DNA of 64,000 nucleotides, taken from positions 1-64,000 of the forward strand of contig NZ_MCVI01000029.1 of the NCBI RefSeq assembly GCF_002873135.1. The letters are read 5' to 3'. Source of the DNA: Shewanella sp. 10N.286.48.A6. GTDB lineage: Bacteria > Pseudomonadota > Gammaproteobacteria > Enterobacterales > Shewanellaceae. Under the pieces are notes generated by a model. The model was not told where the DNA came from and ran no database searches. It worked only from the letters and a program-made list of their open reading frames with translations. The position numbers and the translations under genes were made by a program. This document shows, piece after piece, positions 8,808-20,930 of this stretch (positions are counted from its first letter, which is position 1; the number at the start of each line of letters is the position of its first letter).

Positions 8808-10274
8808 TTACTCATCACTTTTAGCATTGTTTAAATTATCAAAACCTAAATTGGTTGTAGCTAGCAATTTGGACAAAGCGCCGATATTACCTGCACCTTG
8901 GGTTAGCAATAAATCACCCTCTTGCAATACGTCAGGCAATACATCGGTTAATAGCTCAGGTGAAGCCACAAATATCGGTTCCACTTGACCTCTTAAACGG
9001 ATAGAGCGACATAAAGCGCGTCCATCTGCACCAGGAATGACACTTTCGCCAGCGGCATAGACATCCAGTAATAGCAGTCCATCTACCTGTGACAGCACCT
9101 CGATAAAGTCATCATATAAGTCGCGAGTACGGCTGTAACGATGAGGCTGATAGGCCATCACTAAACGCTTATCTGGCCAACCTGCTCTAGCGGCTTTAAT
9201 CGTTGCCAATACTTCACTTGGGTGATGACCGTAATCATCAACTAGCATCACCTTGCCATTAGCGGTATCAAACTCGCCAAGATGCTGAAAACGTCTCCCA
9301 ATGCCTTCAAAGTCAGCAAGGGCTGTTACAATCGCTTCATCATCTATTTCATCTTCTGATGCCACTGCAATAGCAGCAAGCGCATTAAGTACATTGTGTT
9401 CGCCAGGTAGATTTAACACGATATCTAAATCATCACGGTTTTTACGGCGCACGCTAAATTGGCTTTGATGACCAACTTGCTTGAAGTTAAGCGCCTGTAC
9501 ATCTGCTTGCTCACTGAAACCGTAAGTCACAACCTGACGGCCAACTCTTGGCATAATCTCTTGGATCACTTCATCATCAATACACATCACCGCAACACCA
9601 TAAAAAGGCAGGTTATGTAAAAAGTCGACAAAGGTTGTTTTCAATTTTTCAAAATCGCCGCCATAGGTATCCATATGATCAGCTTCAATATTGGTAACCA
9701 CACTCACCATTGGCTGCAAATGCAGAAAGCTGGCATCACTTTCATCGGCTTCTGCAATCAAATAACGACTAGTGCCTAAACGCGCATTAGTACCAGCACT
9801 ATTTAATAAGCCGCCAATCACAAATGTCGGATCGCGCTCAGCTTGGCCATAAACACTGGCAATTAAGCTAGTTGTAGTGGTTTTACCGTGCGTGCCTGCA
9901 ATGGCTACACCATGGCGATAACGCATTAACTCAGCAAGCATTTCAGCACGGCGCACTATAGGAATGCGGCGCTGCTTCGCTTCAATGATTTCTGGGTTCT
10001 CGTTGTTAATAGCCGTTGACACGACCACCACATCCACATCAACCACGCTTTGCGCCTGATGGCCAATAATAATCTTAGCGCCTAAACTGGCTAACCTTTG
10101 TGTCACTGTGTTTTCAGCGATGTCAGATCCACTGATGTGGTAGCCTTCATTCACTAATACTTCTGCAATTCCACCCATACCAGCACCGCCAATACCGACG
10201 AAATGGATTTTCTTAATCCGTCGCATTTCTGGGATCATGGTGCGTAATTGGGCGTACTTTTCTGTCTTGGTCAT
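8808..10274 (-). CDS. murC: MurC, UDP-MurNAc:L-alanine ligase
   Basis: MurC adds L-alanine to UDP-N-acetylmuramate in the cytoplasm, the first peptide-stem step of peptidoglycan synthesis. The 488-residue protein has an N-terminal Rossmann motif ([16 protein letters not shown]), the ATP loop GTHGKTTTT at about 127-135 and the family stretch [11 protein letters not shown] in the C-terminal domain. It starts one base after the murG stop codon, so the two are probably translationally coupled. Confidence 0.98.
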   Translation of the reverse strand: MTKTEKYAQLRTMIPEMRRIKKIHFVGIGGAGMGGIAEVLVNEGYHISGSDIAENTVTQRLASLGAKIIIGHQAQSVVDVDVVVVSTAINNENPEIIEAKQRRIPIVRRAEMLAELMRYRHGVAIAGTHGKTTTTSLIASVYGQAERDPTFVIGGLLNSAGTNARLGTSRYLIAEADESDASFLHLQPMVSVVTNIEADHMDTYGGDFEKLKTTFVDFLHNLPFYGVAVMCIDDEVIQEIMPRVGRQVVTYGFSEQADVQALNFKQVGHQSQFSVRRKNRDDLDIVLNLPGEHNVLNALAAIAVASEDEIDDEAIVTALADFEGIGRRFQHLGEFDTANGKVMLVDDYGHHPSEVLATIKAARAGWPDKRLVMAYQPHRYSRTRDLYDDFIEVLSQVDGLLLLDVYAAGESVIPGADGRALCRSIRLRGQVEPIFVASPELLTDVLPDVLQEGDLLLTQGAGNIGALSKLLATTNLGFDNLNNAKSDE

Positions 10275-10275
10275 G

Positions 10276-11376
10276 TCAATCCTTTCGTGCTAATTCAGCA
10301 CAAATACTCGCGACTCGTTGGGTTGCATCTAATACAGCAACACTTCTGGCTTGATGTGCCATCTGTGAAACAACTTGTCGGTTTTCAGCAAAGAGGGTTA
10401 ACTTCTCAGCTAAATTATCTGCATTTAATATGGTTTGCGGTAATAAAAATGCCGCTCCCGCTTCAACTAATACTGAAGCATTTTTAGTTTGGTGATCATC
10501 CACAGCATGTGGATAAGGCACCAAGATACTGCCGCGTCCTACGGCTGCCAGCTCTGATACGGTTAATGCACCAGAACGGCAAACAACCACATCTGCCCAG
10601 CGATAAGCCGCTTCCATATCATCAATAAACTCAGCTACATTGACGCTAGCAGCTTGACCTTTATCTTGATAAAGCGCTTTTACTTTCGCTTCATTGCCTT
10701 TGCCCACCTGATGCCAAACGGTCACCGAATGATGCAGGCTAATATGCGCCACAACAGCTGGCATAACATCGTTAAAAATTTTGGCGCCTAAACTGCCGCC
10801 CACCACTAATACTTTTAAGGCTTCATCTTCAGCAAATTTGGCGCTTTGTCCTAACTCAAGTAACTCTTGACGAATAGGGTTACCGACCACCTCCGCTTTA
10901 ACTGCGGGCAAAAATGTATTGGGAAATGCACACAATACTTTGCTGGCAATCTTAGATAACAACTTGTTGGTCATTCCTGGGATGGCATTTTGCTCATGCA
11001 GCACCAGTGGAATGCCTGATAATTTAGCCGCAACCCCGCCAGGGCCACTGGCAAAGCCACCCATGCCTAAAATAACATCGGGCTTATATTCATTAATAAA
11101 GGCTTTTGCCTGAATGATTGAACGTAAAATTTTAAAAGGCGCGGCTAATTTTCGAATAATGCCATTGCCACGCACCCCTTTAATATCGATAAACTCAATA
11201 TCAAACCCATGCTGAGGCACTAACCTTGCCTCCATTCTGTCGGCCGTCCCTAACCAACTAACTTGCCAACCTTTATCTGCTAACGCTTTAGCTACCGCTA
11301 ATGCAGGGAACACATGTCCACCTGTACCGCCCGCCATTACCAATAATTTCGGTGCGTTGGTCATATTAGGGCTCAT
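10276..11376 (-). CDS. murG: MurG, lipid II GlcNAc transferase
   Basis: MurG transfers GlcNAc to lipid I at the inner face of the membrane to form lipid II. The 366-residue GT-B glycosyltransferase has the N-terminal GGTGGH loop at residues 16-21, [13 protein letters not shown], the HEQNAIPG motif and the C-terminal donor site ([15 protein letters not shown]). The ATG overlaps the ftsW stop in an ATGA. The first five residues (MSPNM) may be an extension, with a second ATG at residue 5. Confidence 0.98.
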   Translation of the reverse strand: MSPNMTNAPKLLVMAGGTGGHVFPALAVAKALADKGWQVSWLGTADRMEARLVPQHGFDIEFIDIKGVRGNGIIRKLAAPFKILRSIIQAKAFINEYKPDVILGMGGFASGPGGVAAKLSGIPLVLHEQNAIPGMTNKLLSKIASKVLCAFPNTFLPAVKAEVVGNPIRQELLELGQSAKFAEDEALKVLVVGGSLGAKIFNDVMPAVVAHISLHHSVTVWHQVGKGNEAKVKALYQDKGQAASVNVAEFIDDMEAAYRWADVVVCRSGALTVSELAAVGRGSILVPYPHAVDDHQTKNASVLVEAGAAFLLPQTILNADNLAEKLTLFAENRQVVSQMAHQARSVAVLDATQRVASICAELARKD

Positions 11377-12587
11377 TTTTTTACTCTCCCTTGCACCGCT
11401 TGAATCAAACTTATTCGCCGTTCATGGTCGATGCGGATCAATAACATCGCTGCCGCTGTCATCACCCACAAACTACTGCCACCATAACTAATAAAAGGTA
11501 ACGTCAAGCCTTTAGTCGGTAACATACCGATACTGGCGCCAACGTTAACCACTGTTTGGAAACAAATCCAAATACCAATACCGTAGGCTAAATAACTTTC
11601 AAACGGGCGTTGAATACTCAAACATAAATTGCCCAATCGAATGGCTCTAAATGCCACAAAAAACAATACTGTTAATACACAAACAATACCTACGAAGCCT
11701 AACTCTTCACCAATCACGGCAAAGATAAAGTCGGTATGCGCTTCAGGCAGGTAAGATAATTTTTGAATACTATTACCTAAACCTTGACCGAATAAGTCAC
11801 CACGGCCATAAGCCATTAATGACTGAGTCAACTGATATCCGCTACCAAATGGGTCTTCCCACGGGTCCATAAATGAGGTTACCCGCCGCATCCGGTAAGG
11901 CTCAAAAATCACCAAAAAGATAAACGAGCCAATACCAAAAAACATCAACACTAAAAAGTCTAAAATCCGTGCACCAGCAAGAAATAACAGACTTACAGTG
12001 CAGACGAACAATACCACTACGGTACCTAAATCTGGTTGCGCTAAAATCAATACTGCGAATAAGGTAAATACGATAATAGGCTTAATAAAACCCCTACTGT
12101 TCTCCCTTAATTCACCATGACGACGGACTAAATATCCCGCCATGTAAACAATAAACACAAACTTTGCGATTTCAGCCACTTGAATTCGCACCGGTCCAAC
12201 ACTTAACCAGCGCGTCGCGCCATTAACTGTGGTTCCGACAATCAAGACTGCAACCAGCATCAGTAACACAGCCAGCACCAAATACGCGCTATAGCGTTCC
12301 CAGGTTTTCATTTCTATATTGAGCACAGCGTAAGCAATCACGCCACAACCCATTAAATACGCCACATGACGATAAATAAAATGAAATGGGTTATCTGTCA
12401 GTTTTTGCGCTTCTGGCATTGAGGCAGACATCACCATCACAAAACCAAATGCAATCAAGCCCATTACCGCAACCAATAAACTGCGGTCATATAGCTGCTC
12501 ACTAGGCCCACTCTCAGACAAGATATTAGGCCACGGCCGCTTGAGGACTTGTTGGAATAAGCTAAGTTGCTGCTCAGCCTTCGCCAT
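11373..12587 (-). CDS. ftsW: FtsW, SEDS peptidoglycan polymerase of the divisome
   Basis: FtsW is the septal glycosyltransferase that polymerises lipid II together with FtsI. The protein has 404 residues with about ten membrane segments. SEDS signatures are visible, including AEIAKFVFIVYMAGYL, AQPDLGT, LPEAHTDFIFAVIGEELGF and the C-terminal LPFISYGGSSL. I chose the ATG at 12587 (MAKAEQQLS) over a TTG two codons upstream. It overlaps the end of murD by 14 bases. Confidence 0.97.
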   Translation of the reverse strand: MAKAEQQLSLFQQVLKRPWPNILSESGPSEQLYDRSLLVAVMGLIAFGFVMVMSASMPEAQKLTDNPFHFIYRHVAYLMGCGVIAYAVLNIEMKTWERYSAYLVLAVLLMLVAVLIVGTTVNGATRWLSVGPVRIQVAEIAKFVFIVYMAGYLVRRHGELRENSRGFIKPIIVFTLFAVLILAQPDLGTVVVLFVCTVSLLFLAGARILDFLVLMFFGIGSFIFLVIFEPYRMRRVTSFMDPWEDPFGSGYQLTQSLMAYGRGDLFGQGLGNSIQKLSYLPEAHTDFIFAVIGEELGFVGIVCVLTVLFFVAFRAIRLGNLCLSIQRPFESYLAYGIGIWICFQTVVNVGASIGMLPTKGLTLPFISYGGSSLWVMTAAAMLLIRIDHERRISLIQAVQGRVKK

Positions 12588-13899
12588 CGGCAATTTGCTC
12601 CACTAATTGCTTAAAGTCATTGCCGCGTTCCATAAAGTTTTTGTACATATCAGTACTCGCACAAGCTGGTGACAACAATACGATATCGCCTGAGAACGTT
12701 ATTTCTACGGCTTTATTGACCGCTGCAGCAAGATCGCTGACCTGAATACTATCAGCCTTTAAAGCTGCGATTTTTGCACCATCTTTACCAAAGGTAATTA
12801 ATTGAGTGACGTTATTGAGCGACTCCCTCAGCTCTTTAAAGTCTGAGCCTTTACCGTCTCCGCCAGCAATCAGTACTAAGTCACCTAAATGATCACTTAA
12901 ACCATTTAATGCCGCTACAGTTGCACCAACATTAGTCGCCTTAGAGTCATTTATATAGGTAACGCCTTGCTTAATACCCGCCATTTCACAACGATGTTCA
13001 AGACCTTTAAAGTTGCTGGCAACCTCGGTCATAAACTTTTTATCAATACCGCAAGCATCGGTTAGTGCCATAGCAGCAAGTAAATTGGCGTGATTATGAC
13101 TGCCGATTAAACTGACCTCATGCAGATTCATGATTTCACTTTCACCGTGGAAAATCTTGCCATCAGCAATCCCCCAAGCATCGCCTTCAGGTACACCTAA
13201 ACCAAAGGTATTTTGGTTTGTTGGCTCATCAGGAAATGTCAGTGGGTCATCACGGTTAAACATCACAAAGCGGCTTTGTGGATATAAGCGTAACTTAGCT
13301 TCTCTATAAGCATGCAGATCATGATATCTATCCATATGATCTTCACTAATATTAAGGCAGGTTGCCGCCACACAATTTAAGCTAAAAGTGGTTTCCAGCT
13401 GAAAGCTAGATAGCTCCAATACAAAAATATCCGCATCGGTTGCCAGTAAATCTAATACAGGAATACCAATATTGCCGCCAACAGCGACCTTTTTACCGGC
13501 TGCTTTTAATATGTCGTAAACCAAGGTAGTCACAGTGGTTTTACCGTTTGAGCCAGTAATCGCTACCACGCAAGGTGACTTTTCAGCAACCGCACGGGCA
13601 AACAGCTCCACATCGCCAATCACTTCAATACCCATGTCCATCGCCGCGCGAATTTCCGGCGTATCAATAGCGATGCCTGGACTGACAATAATTTGCTGCG
13701 CCTGCACTAAAGAGCGGCACATAAAGCCACCAGTAATTAGTTCAACCTCAGGGAACTCTGCTGCCAGAGTATCGCTTCCAGGCGGCATTCTGCGGCTATC
13801 CATCACCAGTGGGGTAATACCTTGGGACATTAAGTAGCGCACAACAGAAATACCTGTTGCGCCTAATCCCAATACGATGTGTGAATAGCATGTTTGCAT
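12574..13899 (-). CDS. murD: MurD, UDP-MurNAc-L-Ala:D-glutamate ligase
   Basis: MurD adds D-glutamate to the growing stem peptide. The 441-residue protein has an N-terminal nucleotide-binding motif (HIVLGLGATGISVV), the ATP loop TGSNGKTTV starting near residue 115, and the C-terminal LIAGGDGKGSDF and LLSPACASTDMYKNFMERG stretches, in which the second binds the incoming D-glutamate in the family. It starts 6 bases after the mraY stop. Confidence 0.98.
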   Translation of the reverse strand: MQTCYSHIVLGLGATGISVVRYLMSQGITPLVMDSRRMPPGSDTLAAEFPEVELITGGFMCRSLVQAQQIIVSPGIAIDTPEIRAAMDMGIEVIGDVELFARAVAEKSPCVVAITGSNGKTTVTTLVYDILKAAGKKVAVGGNIGIPVLDLLATDADIFVLELSSFQLETTFSLNCVAATCLNISEDHMDRYHDLHAYREAKLRLYPQSRFVMFNRDDPLTFPDEPTNQNTFGLGVPEGDAWGIADGKIFHGESEIMNLHEVSLIGSHNHANLLAAMALTDACGIDKKFMTEVASNFKGLEHRCEMAGIKQGVTYINDSKATNVGATVAALNGLSDHLGDLVLIAGGDGKGSDFKELRESLNNVTQLITFGKDGAKIAALKADSIQVSDLAAAVNKAVEITFSGDIVLLSPACASTDMYKNFMERGNDFKQLVEQIADGEG

Positions 13900-13905
13900 T
13901 GCTAA

Positions 13906-14988
13906 CTACCTTAACTTAAGCGTTGCCAGCCCTAGCATGACTAGGAATAGTGAAATAATCCAAAAGCGCACAATCACTCTTGGCTCCGGCCAACCTTTTA
14001 ATTCGTAATGGTGGTGAATAGGTGCCATTCTAAAAATCCGCTGACCGCGCAATTTATATGAACCCACCTGTAAAATCACCGACACCGTTTCCATCACAAA
14101 AACGCCGCCCATAATCACCAATAACACTTCTTGGCGGACTAACACTGCAATGGCGCCCAATCCTGCACCTAATGCTAATGAGCCTACATCACCCATAAAC
14201 ACTTGCGCTGGGTAGGTGTTAAACCATAAAAACCCTAAACCAGCCCCGACTATCGCGGTACATACAATCACTAGTTCACCAGCATCCGGCAAGTGTGGAA
14301 TATGTAAATAACTCGCAAACTGTGCATGACCTGATAAATAGGCTATCAATGCAAACGCGGCTGCCACCATCACAGTTGGCATGATAGCTAAACCATCAAG
14401 ACCATCGGTTAAGTTAACCGCGTTACTGGCACCCACTATGGTGAAGTACGCAAGGACAATATAAAGCAGTCCAAGTTGCGGCATCACATCTTTTAAAAAT
14501 GGCACCACTAGCTGGGTTTCACCCGGCAGCGTTGCCGAGCTATATAAATAGATGGCTACCGCTAATGCCGCTATGGATTGCGATGCATATTTCCAGCGAG
14601 CAATCAGACCTTTAGAGTCTTTTTTTACCACTTTCAAATAATCATCTAAGAAACCAATCGCGCCAAAAGTACCTAATACAAATAGCATGACGATGACATA
14701 TCGATTTGATAAATCACCCCATAATAAAACACTGACAAATATGCCTGCCAAGATCAGCAAACCACCCATTGTAGGGGTGCCACGCTTACTAAAATGTGAC
14801 TCTGGGCCGTCATTTCTGACCACTTGGCCAATTTGTAATAACTGCAAACGTTCGATCAATTTTGGCCCAAACCACAAGCTGAAAATAAGCCCTGTCATCA
14901 AACCTAAGATCGCTCTAAACGTTACATATGAAAAAACATTAAACCCGCTATAAAATTGGGTTAAATACTCAGCTAAATAAGCCAGCAT
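13906..14988 (-). CDS. mraY: MraY, phospho-MurNAc-pentapeptide translocase
   Basis: MraY makes lipid I by moving phospho-MurNAc-pentapeptide onto undecaprenyl phosphate. The 360-residue protein has ten predicted membrane helices and the family motifs [26 protein letters not shown] (aspartate pair and lysines), [13 protein letters not shown] and the cytoplasmic [14 protein letters not shown]. Its start codon abuts the murF stop with no gap. Confidence 0.98.
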   Translation of the reverse strand: MLAYLAEYLTQFYSGFNVFSYVTFRAILGLMTGLIFSLWFGPKLIERLQLLQIGQVVRNDGPESHFSKRGTPTMGGLLILAGIFVSVLLWGDLSNRYVIVMLFVLGTFGAIGFLDDYLKVVKKDSKGLIARWKYASQSIAALAVAIYLYSSATLPGETQLVVPFLKDVMPQLGLLYIVLAYFTIVGASNAVNLTDGLDGLAIMPTVMVAAAFALIAYLSGHAQFASYLHIPHLPDAGELVIVCTAIVGAGLGFLWFNTYPAQVFMGDVGSLALGAGLGAIAVLVRQEVLLVIMGGVFVMETVSVILQVGSYKLRGQRIFRMAPIHHHYELKGWPEPRVIVRFWIISLFLVMLGLATLKLR

Positions 14989-16362
14989 CTACACAAACTC
15001 CCCACGCCCATTGGCATCCAACAACACTTCGACTACAGTTTCCATTGCTGCGCTTCGTGAACCTTTAACTAAAATAGTTACCTCACCCGATAACTGATTT
15101 ACTTTTTTAATCATTGCCTGCGCGACGGATTTTGAATCACTAAAGTGTTCAGAACCAAAGGCTTTGCTGGTTTCAGCGCTTAGCTGTCCGCAACAAAACA
15201 AGGCATCAATACCCGCTGATTTGGCTTGTTGGCCGACCTCGGCATGCAAAAGGGCGCTATTGTCGCCCAATTCACCCAAATCTCCCAGCACTAAACATCG
15301 AAAACCTCGAGTTTGTTTTAACCAGTTAATCGCAGCGTCCACTGATGTTGGGTTGGCATTGTAACTATCATCAACCAGTAAAATACGCCCCAGCTTGTGC
15401 GGCACCATTCGCCCTTTTACTGGCGTTAGGCTTGAAAGCCCGTTAATAATATCTTTGAGGGCGACGCCTAATGCAGTACAAATGGCGCTGGCAGCTAAAG
15501 CATTACTGACCTGATGCTCTCCTGCTAAAGGAAGCTGCACAAAATGGGACTGGCCAGAAACTTCTAAATTAAAGGCATAACAACCACTTGCATCAGCTTT
15601 AAGCGCTAATGCTTTAATATCTGCATCTGTGGTGGCTACTTTAGAAAAACGCAGCTGCTTAAATGCGGCTGATTTTTGCGCCATAAACTCAGCAAAGTCA
15701 TCATCGGCATTGATAATGGCGGTGCCATCTGCGCTGAGGTGGTTAAAGATTTCCGACTTGGCGTGAGCCACGCCTTCAATTGAACCAAAACCTTCTAGGT
15801 GTGCATGGCCGATATTATTTACCAGCGCCACCTGAGGCATCACCAAAGATGAAGTATAGTTAATCTCGCCTTGATGATTGGCGCCCAGTTCAAAAACGCC
15901 ATATTCATGCTCTTGGGTTAATCGCAATAAGGTTAACGGTACCCCGATTTCATTATTAAAATTACCGGCGGTATAAAGCACGCTATGATGCTGGCTTAAA
16001 ATAGCTGCCACCATTTCTTTTACTGTAGTTTTGCCATTTGAGCCCGTCAAAGCGATGGCTTTAGGGTTTACTTTAGCGCGCACTAACGCGCCGATTTCGC
16101 CCATGGCTATTTGGCTATTTGCCACTATAATTTGCGGAATATCAAGCTCAAGCTGACGTTCAACCAATAAGGCTTTAGCGCCATTATCAATGGCGGTTTT
16201 TGCAAAGCTATGGCCATCAAAACGTAAGCCTTTTAACGCCACAAATAAGGTATTGGCTTGCATCGCTCGGCTATCACTGCTGACATCATCAATACAAATG
16301 TCATCGCCCACGAGCTTGCCACTAAGGGTTTGCGCCAACTGTGAAAGCATCAGGGCAATCAT
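14989..16362 (-). CDS. murF: MurF, D-Ala-D-Ala-adding ligase
   Basis: MurF joins the D-Ala-D-Ala dipeptide to UDP-MurNAc-tripeptide, completing the soluble precursor. The 457-residue Mur ligase shows the substrate-loop [18 protein letters not shown], the ATP loop [13 protein letters not shown] at about 105-117, [10 protein letters not shown], and the C-terminal [11 protein letters not shown] and KGSRSAAME motifs. The start overlaps the murE stop in an ATGA. The enzyme that makes D-Ala-D-Ala (Ddl) must be encoded elsewhere, because none was found in this cluster. Confidence 0.98.
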   Translation of the reverse strand: MIALMLSQLAQTLSGKLVGDDICIDDVSSDSRAMQANTLFVALKGLRFDGHSFAKTAIDNGAKALLVERQLELDIPQIIVANSQIAMGEIGALVRAKVNPKAIALTGSNGKTTVKEMVAAILSQHHSVLYTAGNFNNEIGVPLTLLRLTQEHEYGVFELGANHQGEINYTSSLVMPQVALVNNIGHAHLEGFGSIEGVAHAKSEIFNHLSADGTAIINADDDFAEFMAQKSAAFKQLRFSKVATTDADIKALALKADASGCYAFNLEVSGQSHFVQLPLAGEHQVSNALAASAICTALGVALKDIINGLSSLTPVKGRMVPHKLGRILLVDDSYNANPTSVDAAINWLKQTRGFRCLVLGDLGELGDNSALLHAEVGQQAKSAGIDALFCCGQLSAETSKAFGSEHFSDSKSVAQAMIKKVNQLSGEVTILVKGSRSAAMETVVEVLLDANGRGEFV

Positions 16363-17891
16363 AAGCGCTCCTTTAATGCCATGTTAGACGTTGGCTGAGT
16401 GAGTTCGATAGCCAGTGCTCTTTCATCATATTCAGTTCTGATGCCATTGGCCTCTTGATAGGTTTCATGGCCTTTACCTGCAAGCAACACAATATCGCCT
16501 GTTTGAGCCAGTGAAGCCACGGTGTTAATTGCTTTAATGCGATCAACTTGTGTTAGTGCACGCTCAGGAAATGCCAAACCCGCTAATACATCCTCAATAA
16601 TGGCCGCAGGATTTTCACTACGAGCATTGTCACTGGTGACCATCACAGTATCAGCAAACTGCTCGGCCGCTTGGGCCATTAAAGGCCGCTTGCCTTTATC
16701 TCTATCACCGCCACAACCAAAGACACACCAAAGCTTGCCTTTACAATGAATCCGCAGCGCTTTTAACGCTTGTTCGATAGCATCCGGAGTATGGGCATAA
16801 TCAACTACCAAGGTGGGCCCCTTTGGCTGATTAAAGCGCTCCATGCGACCAGCAACGGGCGTTAATAGTGGCACTAATTCAAGTAACTCTTGCATGTCAT
16901 AACCTTGCAAATACAAGCCACTTAGGGCTGCCACAAGGTTTGCTAAGTTAAAGTCACCCAATAAAGGCGAAACAATGCGTCCGCGTAGTGCTAAAGTCGT
17001 TTTTTGGCCGCTGTGATTATCCAGGTGTGGGTAAACAAAATCACACTGCACACCAGCATCATTGAACTGCATATTGTCAGTATAAAATTGCGCCGTTTTA
17101 TTGGCGCTAATGCTAAAGCCATAGATGGAATCTGTTGTTAGCTCATCGAACCATTGCTGACCAACACCATCATCAAGATTAATCAAACCATTTTTGACGC
17201 AGGAAAAGGTGAACAGACGCTTTTTAGCTGCGCCATAAGCATCCATATCACCATGGTAATCAAGGTGATCACGACTTAAATTAGTAAAAATAGCAGTATC
17301 AAAAGGCACGGCTTCCACTCGGCCTTGCACTAAGCCATGACTGGAGACTTCAATGGCGCACACATTGACCCGTTCGGCTTGAAATTGGTGTAATTGACGG
17401 ATCAAAGTAATGGCATCAGCAGTGGTATTGCCACTATCGATTAATTGACCCCAAACACCATTGCCCAATGTACCCATGACTGCAGCTTTTTGCTGTTTAA
17501 GTGATACCAATTGCGCAATAAGCTGGCTAACAGAAGTTTTACCATTAGTTCCCGTAACCCCAATAATCGCCATTGGTGAATGATTAACCGGATACAACTG
17601 CGCTGCAACAGCCGAAAGCTGCCGAGTTAATTGAAAAAACGATATCAGCACCGCGCCATTATCTTGGTATTCAACTTGACCATGTTCATCAGGGTTATCG
17701 GTATGAATTAACGCCCCCACTGCACCACTTTCAATGGCTTTACTGATAAATTTACGGCCATCAACCTTGTGGCCTGGCAAGGCGACAAATAAACCACCTT
17801 GGGATACTTGGCGGCTATCAAGGCTCAGCGTATCCACTGACTCAACGCCAGCATAATGAAACCAGGGTGCTAATAAATCACTAAGCAGCAT
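16359..17891 (-). CDS. murE: MurE, meso-diaminopimelate-adding ligase
   Basis: MurE adds the third residue of the stem peptide, expected to be meso-diaminopimelate in this group. The 510-residue ligase has the ATP loop [10 protein letters not shown] (about 111-120), the DSRQV uridine-binding stretch and the C-terminal AGKGHETYQ motif. The substrate-selecting DNPR motif of DAP-type enzymes reads DNAR at 421-424. The arginine that contacts the DAP carboxylate is kept but the proline is replaced. The gene starts with a one-base overlap of the ftsI stop. Confidence 0.97.
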   Translation of the reverse strand: MLLSDLLAPWFHYAGVESVDTLSLDSRQVSQGGLFVALPGHKVDGRKFISKAIESGAVGALIHTDNPDEHGQVEYQDNGAVLISFFQLTRQLSAVAAQLYPVNHSPMAIIGVTGTNGKTSVSQLIAQLVSLKQQKAAVMGTLGNGVWGQLIDSGNTTADAITLIRQLHQFQAERVNVCAIEVSSHGLVQGRVEAVPFDTAIFTNLSRDHLDYHGDMDAYGAAKKRLFTFSCVKNGLINLDDGVGQQWFDELTTDSIYGFSISANKTAQFYTDNMQFNDAGVQCDFVYPHLDNHSGQKTTLALRGRIVSPLLGDFNLANLVAALSGLYLQGYDMQELLELVPLLTPVAGRMERFNQPKGPTLVVDYAHTPDAIEQALKALRIHCKGKLWCVFGCGGDRDKGKRPLMAQAAEQFADTVMVTSDNARSENPAAIIEDVLAGLAFPERALTQVDRIKAINTVASLAQTGDIVLLAGKGHETYQEANGIRTEYDERALAIELTQPTSNMALKERL

Positions 17892-19627
17892 TATTCAGCC
17901 CTCTTAGCAATGGCGGCCAATTTAACTTTTTCTTGTTCATTTAATGGTTCTACATTCAGCATCTGTAACGCACCAGACATAATTTTTGCAAATACGGGGC
18001 CTGCCACATCGCCACCGTGATAACGGTCGCCTTTGGGTTCATTAACCACAATAGAAATAGCTAAACGGGGATTATGCACTGGCGCAACCCCGGCAAACAG
18101 TGCGACATAATCATCACCGTAACCACCGGCGACAGACTTACGACTAGTACCCGTTTTACCCGCAATAGGATAACCATCAATATGGGCTTTGGTGGCGGTG
18201 CCGCCACGTTCAGTTACCCCTAGCATCATTTCCATGACATCTTGGGCGACTTGCTGTGAAATAACTTGTTCACCTTTAGGTGCTTGTTTTAGCTTTAAAA
18301 TTGATACTGGATACAAGACACCGCCGCTACCTAAAGTGGCATACATTCTGGCTAATTGCAGTGGGGTGGCCGTTAAACCATAGCCATAAGATAAGGTCGC
18401 GCGTTCAAAGTCAGACCAACGACGACGATCATGGATAAGGCCGGCGCTTTCACCTGCTAAGTTAATTCCTGAATAATTACCCAAGCCCATTGACTGGTAA
18501 GTCCCCAATAATTCTTGCACGGGCATCGATAAAGAGACTTTACTGATCCCCACGTTACTAGACTTAACCAAGATTTTATCTAAGGTCATATTGCCGTAAT
18601 TAACCGTATCACGCACTTGACGGCCACCAACACGCATCCAGCCTGGTGAGGTGTTAATCATATCATCACGTTCAACAGTGCCCGCTTGCAGCGCAGCTGC
18701 GACCACAAAAGGTTTTACAGTGGAGCCCGGCTCAAAAGTATCGGTTAAGGCGCGGTTGCGCATGCGGTGAGATTGTAAGTTTTCTCGAGAATTGGGGTTA
18801 TATGACGGTGTATTCACCATCGCCAGTACTTCGCCGGTGTGTACATCAAGTACCACCACTGAGCCTGAAGTGGCTTGGTTTATTTCTGTGGCGCGTTTTA
18901 ATTCGCGATAAGCTAGCTGCTGAATGCGTTGATCGATACTCAAGACTAAATCATTTGAGCTCTCGCCTTCTTCCACCATATCTAAACGCTGTACTACTTT
19001 ACCATCGCGGGATTTACGGACTTTTTGTTTTGAAGGGGTACCAGTAAGCCAGCTATCGTAAGCACTTTCGATGCCTTCAATGCCTACATCATCAATATTA
19101 GTTAAACCCACTAGCTGGGCGGCAGTTTCACCTGCGGGATAATAGCGGCGTGATTCAGACTTTAAATAGATGCCAGCAATTTTCAGTTGCTTGATGTATT
19201 CCGCTACCGCAGGGGTCACTTGACGCTTAAGGTAAATAAAGCGCCTTTTAGGGTCGCGCTGCACCTTACTCACAATCTCATCAACTGGCTCATGTAAAAT
19301 ATCTGCCAGCGCTTTCCAGCGGCGCATATCTTTAAATGCATCTTTATCGTGGGAAATTTTAGGATCAGCCCACACAGCTCGTACTGGCACACTCACTGCC
19401 AGCATTTCACCATTTCTGTCGGTGATTAGGCCGCGCTGTACTTGATTACTGGTGGTGCGTAAGGTGCGCATGTCACTTTCGTGACGTAGTTTTTCAGGCT
19501 CAATAATTTGAATATAGGCGGCACGGGCAATTAACGCAGTAAACAGCAGCAGCACAAAACCCACCACAACGAATAGTCGCCATGGGATCAGTTCAGGGTT
19601 TAATTTACGTTTAGCTTGTCTGCTCAT
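17891..19627 (-). CDS. ftsI: FtsI (PBP3), septal transpeptidase
   Basis: FtsI is the monofunctional class B penicillin-binding protein that crosslinks septal murein. The 578-residue protein has an N-terminal membrane anchor (about 15-38), the [13 protein letters not shown] non-catalytic domain entry, and the three active-site motifs: STVK at 302-305, SSN at 356-358 and KTGT at 491-494. It lies 10 bases downstream of ftsL. Confidence 0.98.
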   Translation of the reverse strand: MSRQAKRKLNPELIPWRLFVVVGFVLLLFTALIARAAYIQIIEPEKLRHESDMRTLRTTSNQVQRGLITDRNGEMLAVSVPVRAVWADPKISHDKDAFKDMRRWKALADILHEPVDEIVSKVQRDPKRRFIYLKRQVTPAVAEYIKQLKIAGIYLKSESRRYYPAGETAAQLVGLTNIDDVGIEGIESAYDSWLTGTPSKQKVRKSRDGKVVQRLDMVEEGESSNDLVLSIDQRIQQLAYRELKRATEINQATSGSVVVLDVHTGEVLAMVNTPSYNPNSRENLQSHRMRNRALTDTFEPGSTVKPFVVAAALQAGTVERDDMINTSPGWMRVGGRQVRDTVNYGNMTLDKILVKSSNVGISKVSLSMPVQELLGTYQSMGLGNYSGINLAGESAGLIHDRRRWSDFERATLSYGYGLTATPLQLARMYATLGSGGVLYPVSILKLKQAPKGEQVISQQVAQDVMEMMLGVTERGGTATKAHIDGYPIAGKTGTSRKSVAGGYGDDYVALFAGVAPVHNPRLAISIVVNEPKGDRYHGGDVAGPVFAKIMSGALQMLNVEPLNEQEKVKLAAIAKRAE

Positions 19628-19637
19628 TATTCCTTTC

Positions 19638-19952
19638 TCATTGCAGCCTTATAACCACTTCTTCTTTAGGTAGTGGTCGCACCATTTTTAAATCTTTAGT
19701 GGCGATCCTTGTCACTCGACTGTGTTCTGACTTAGATTGCTCTTCCAGCAACAAGTTGCGCCATTCAATATCTAAACGATCACGTTCTTGTAATAGCTGA
19801 TCTAATTGCGAGGTCTGTTTTCGGGTCGCATAGCTGGTATACACCACACTCATCGCATTGCCGACTACAATTAGCGTCAGCAATAATATCCACTTGTGCT
19901 GCCAAATATCGGCTAACACAATGCGGGATAAATTGATTGATGACGGTGCCAA
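19638..19952 (-). CDS. ftsL: FtsL, small bitopic divisome protein
   Basis: FtsL forms the FtsQLB complex and activates FtsWI. This 104-residue protein has one membrane segment (WILLLTLIVVGNAMSVVYTS) followed by a coiled coil with a heptad pattern (about 45-75). The TTG start at 19952 is supported by a GAGG element 5 bases upstream and an in-frame stop further upstream, and it gives the usual family length. It lies 14 bases after the rsmH stop. Confidence 0.93.
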   Translation of the reverse strand: MAPSSINLSRIVLADIWQHKWILLLTLIVVGNAMSVVYTSYATRKQTSQLDQLLQERDRLDIEWRNLLLEEQSKSEHSRVTRIATKDLKMVRPLPKEEVVIRLQ

Positions 19953-19966
19953 TATAACCTCAGTAA

Positions 19967-20908
19967 TTAATAATCAAGTCGCTGCGCAACGCGCAACACC
20001 GAGCTTCTTGCTCGTGGGTTTTGTTCAATTTCGACATCAGAAGGCTTCATCGCCTTACCAATGGCTTTTAACTTTTTAGATTTATTAATTTCAGCTTCAG
20101 TGATGGGCAAGCCATGAGGTACGCTTTCACCTTGGCTATGGCGACGAATAAAGCGCTTCACCATACGATCTTCTAATGAATGGAAACTGATCACCGATAA
20201 ACGCCCTTCTGGGGCCAGTACCGACACAGCACCTTCAAGGGCTTGATCAATTTGCTCTAATTCACTATTGATATAAATTCTAATCGCCTGGAACACCCGC
20301 GTTGCAGGATGCTTATTACGCTCTTTATTTTTAGTAATTCGGGCAATAAGGTCAGCTAAATCTTTGGTTCTTAAAAAGGGTTTTTCATCTCGATCAGCAG
20401 CAATACAGCGAGCGATGTGACGCGAGTTTTTCTCTTCGCCATAGGTTTTAAATACCCAAGCCATATCTTCAATTTCAGCTCTCGCTAACCACTGAGCGGC
20501 CGTTTGACCCTGGCTGTTATCCATACGCATATCCAATGGACCATCACGTAAAAAACTAAAACCACGCTCAGCATCATCTAATTGCGGTGAAGACACACCT
20601 AAATCCAATAACACGCCATTGATTTTGCCTTTCAAACCTAACTCAGTAACGTATTCGGCCAACTGACCAAAGCCACCATGCACAATTTGAAAGCGAGGAT
20701 CATCGGCGAACTGTTTAGCCGCTTCAATGGCTTGCGGATCTCTATCGATGGCAATCAAGCGGCCGTTTTCACCGAGCTGACTCAGCACATGCCTTGAATG
20801 ACCACCACGACCAAAGGTGCCATCAATATAGATGCCATCCGCTTGGATATTTAAACCATCAACGGTTTCTTGTAGCAGTACAGATAAATGGGCAAATTCT
20901 TGGCTCAT
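19967..20908 (-). CDS. rsmH: RsmH, 16S rRNA m4C1402 methyltransferase
   Basis: RsmH (MraW) uses S-adenosylmethionine to N4-methylate C1402 in the ribosomal decoding centre. The 313-residue protein has the SAM-binding motif [15 protein letters not shown], the DRDPQAI acidic loop, [14 protein letters not shown] and the C-terminal [14 protein letters not shown]. It is the second gene of the division operon, directly after mraZ, an order conserved in most bacteria. Confidence 0.98.
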   Translation of the reverse strand: MSQEFAHLSVLLQETVDGLNIQADGIYIDGTFGRGGHSRHVLSQLGENGRLIAIDRDPQAIEAAKQFADDPRFQIVHGGFGQLAEYVTELGLKGKINGVLLDLGVSSPQLDDAERGFSFLRDGPLDMRMDNSQGQTAAQWLARAEIEDMAWVFKTYGEEKNSRHIARCIAADRDEKPFLRTKDLADLIARITKNKERNKHPATRVFQAIRIYINSELEQIDQALEGAVSVLAPEGRLSVISFHSLEDRMVKRFIRRHSQGESVPHGLPITEAEINKSKKLKAIGKAMKPSDVEIEQNPRARSSVLRVAQRLDY

Positions 20909-20930
20909 CAGACTCTTCTTAATTAATTAT

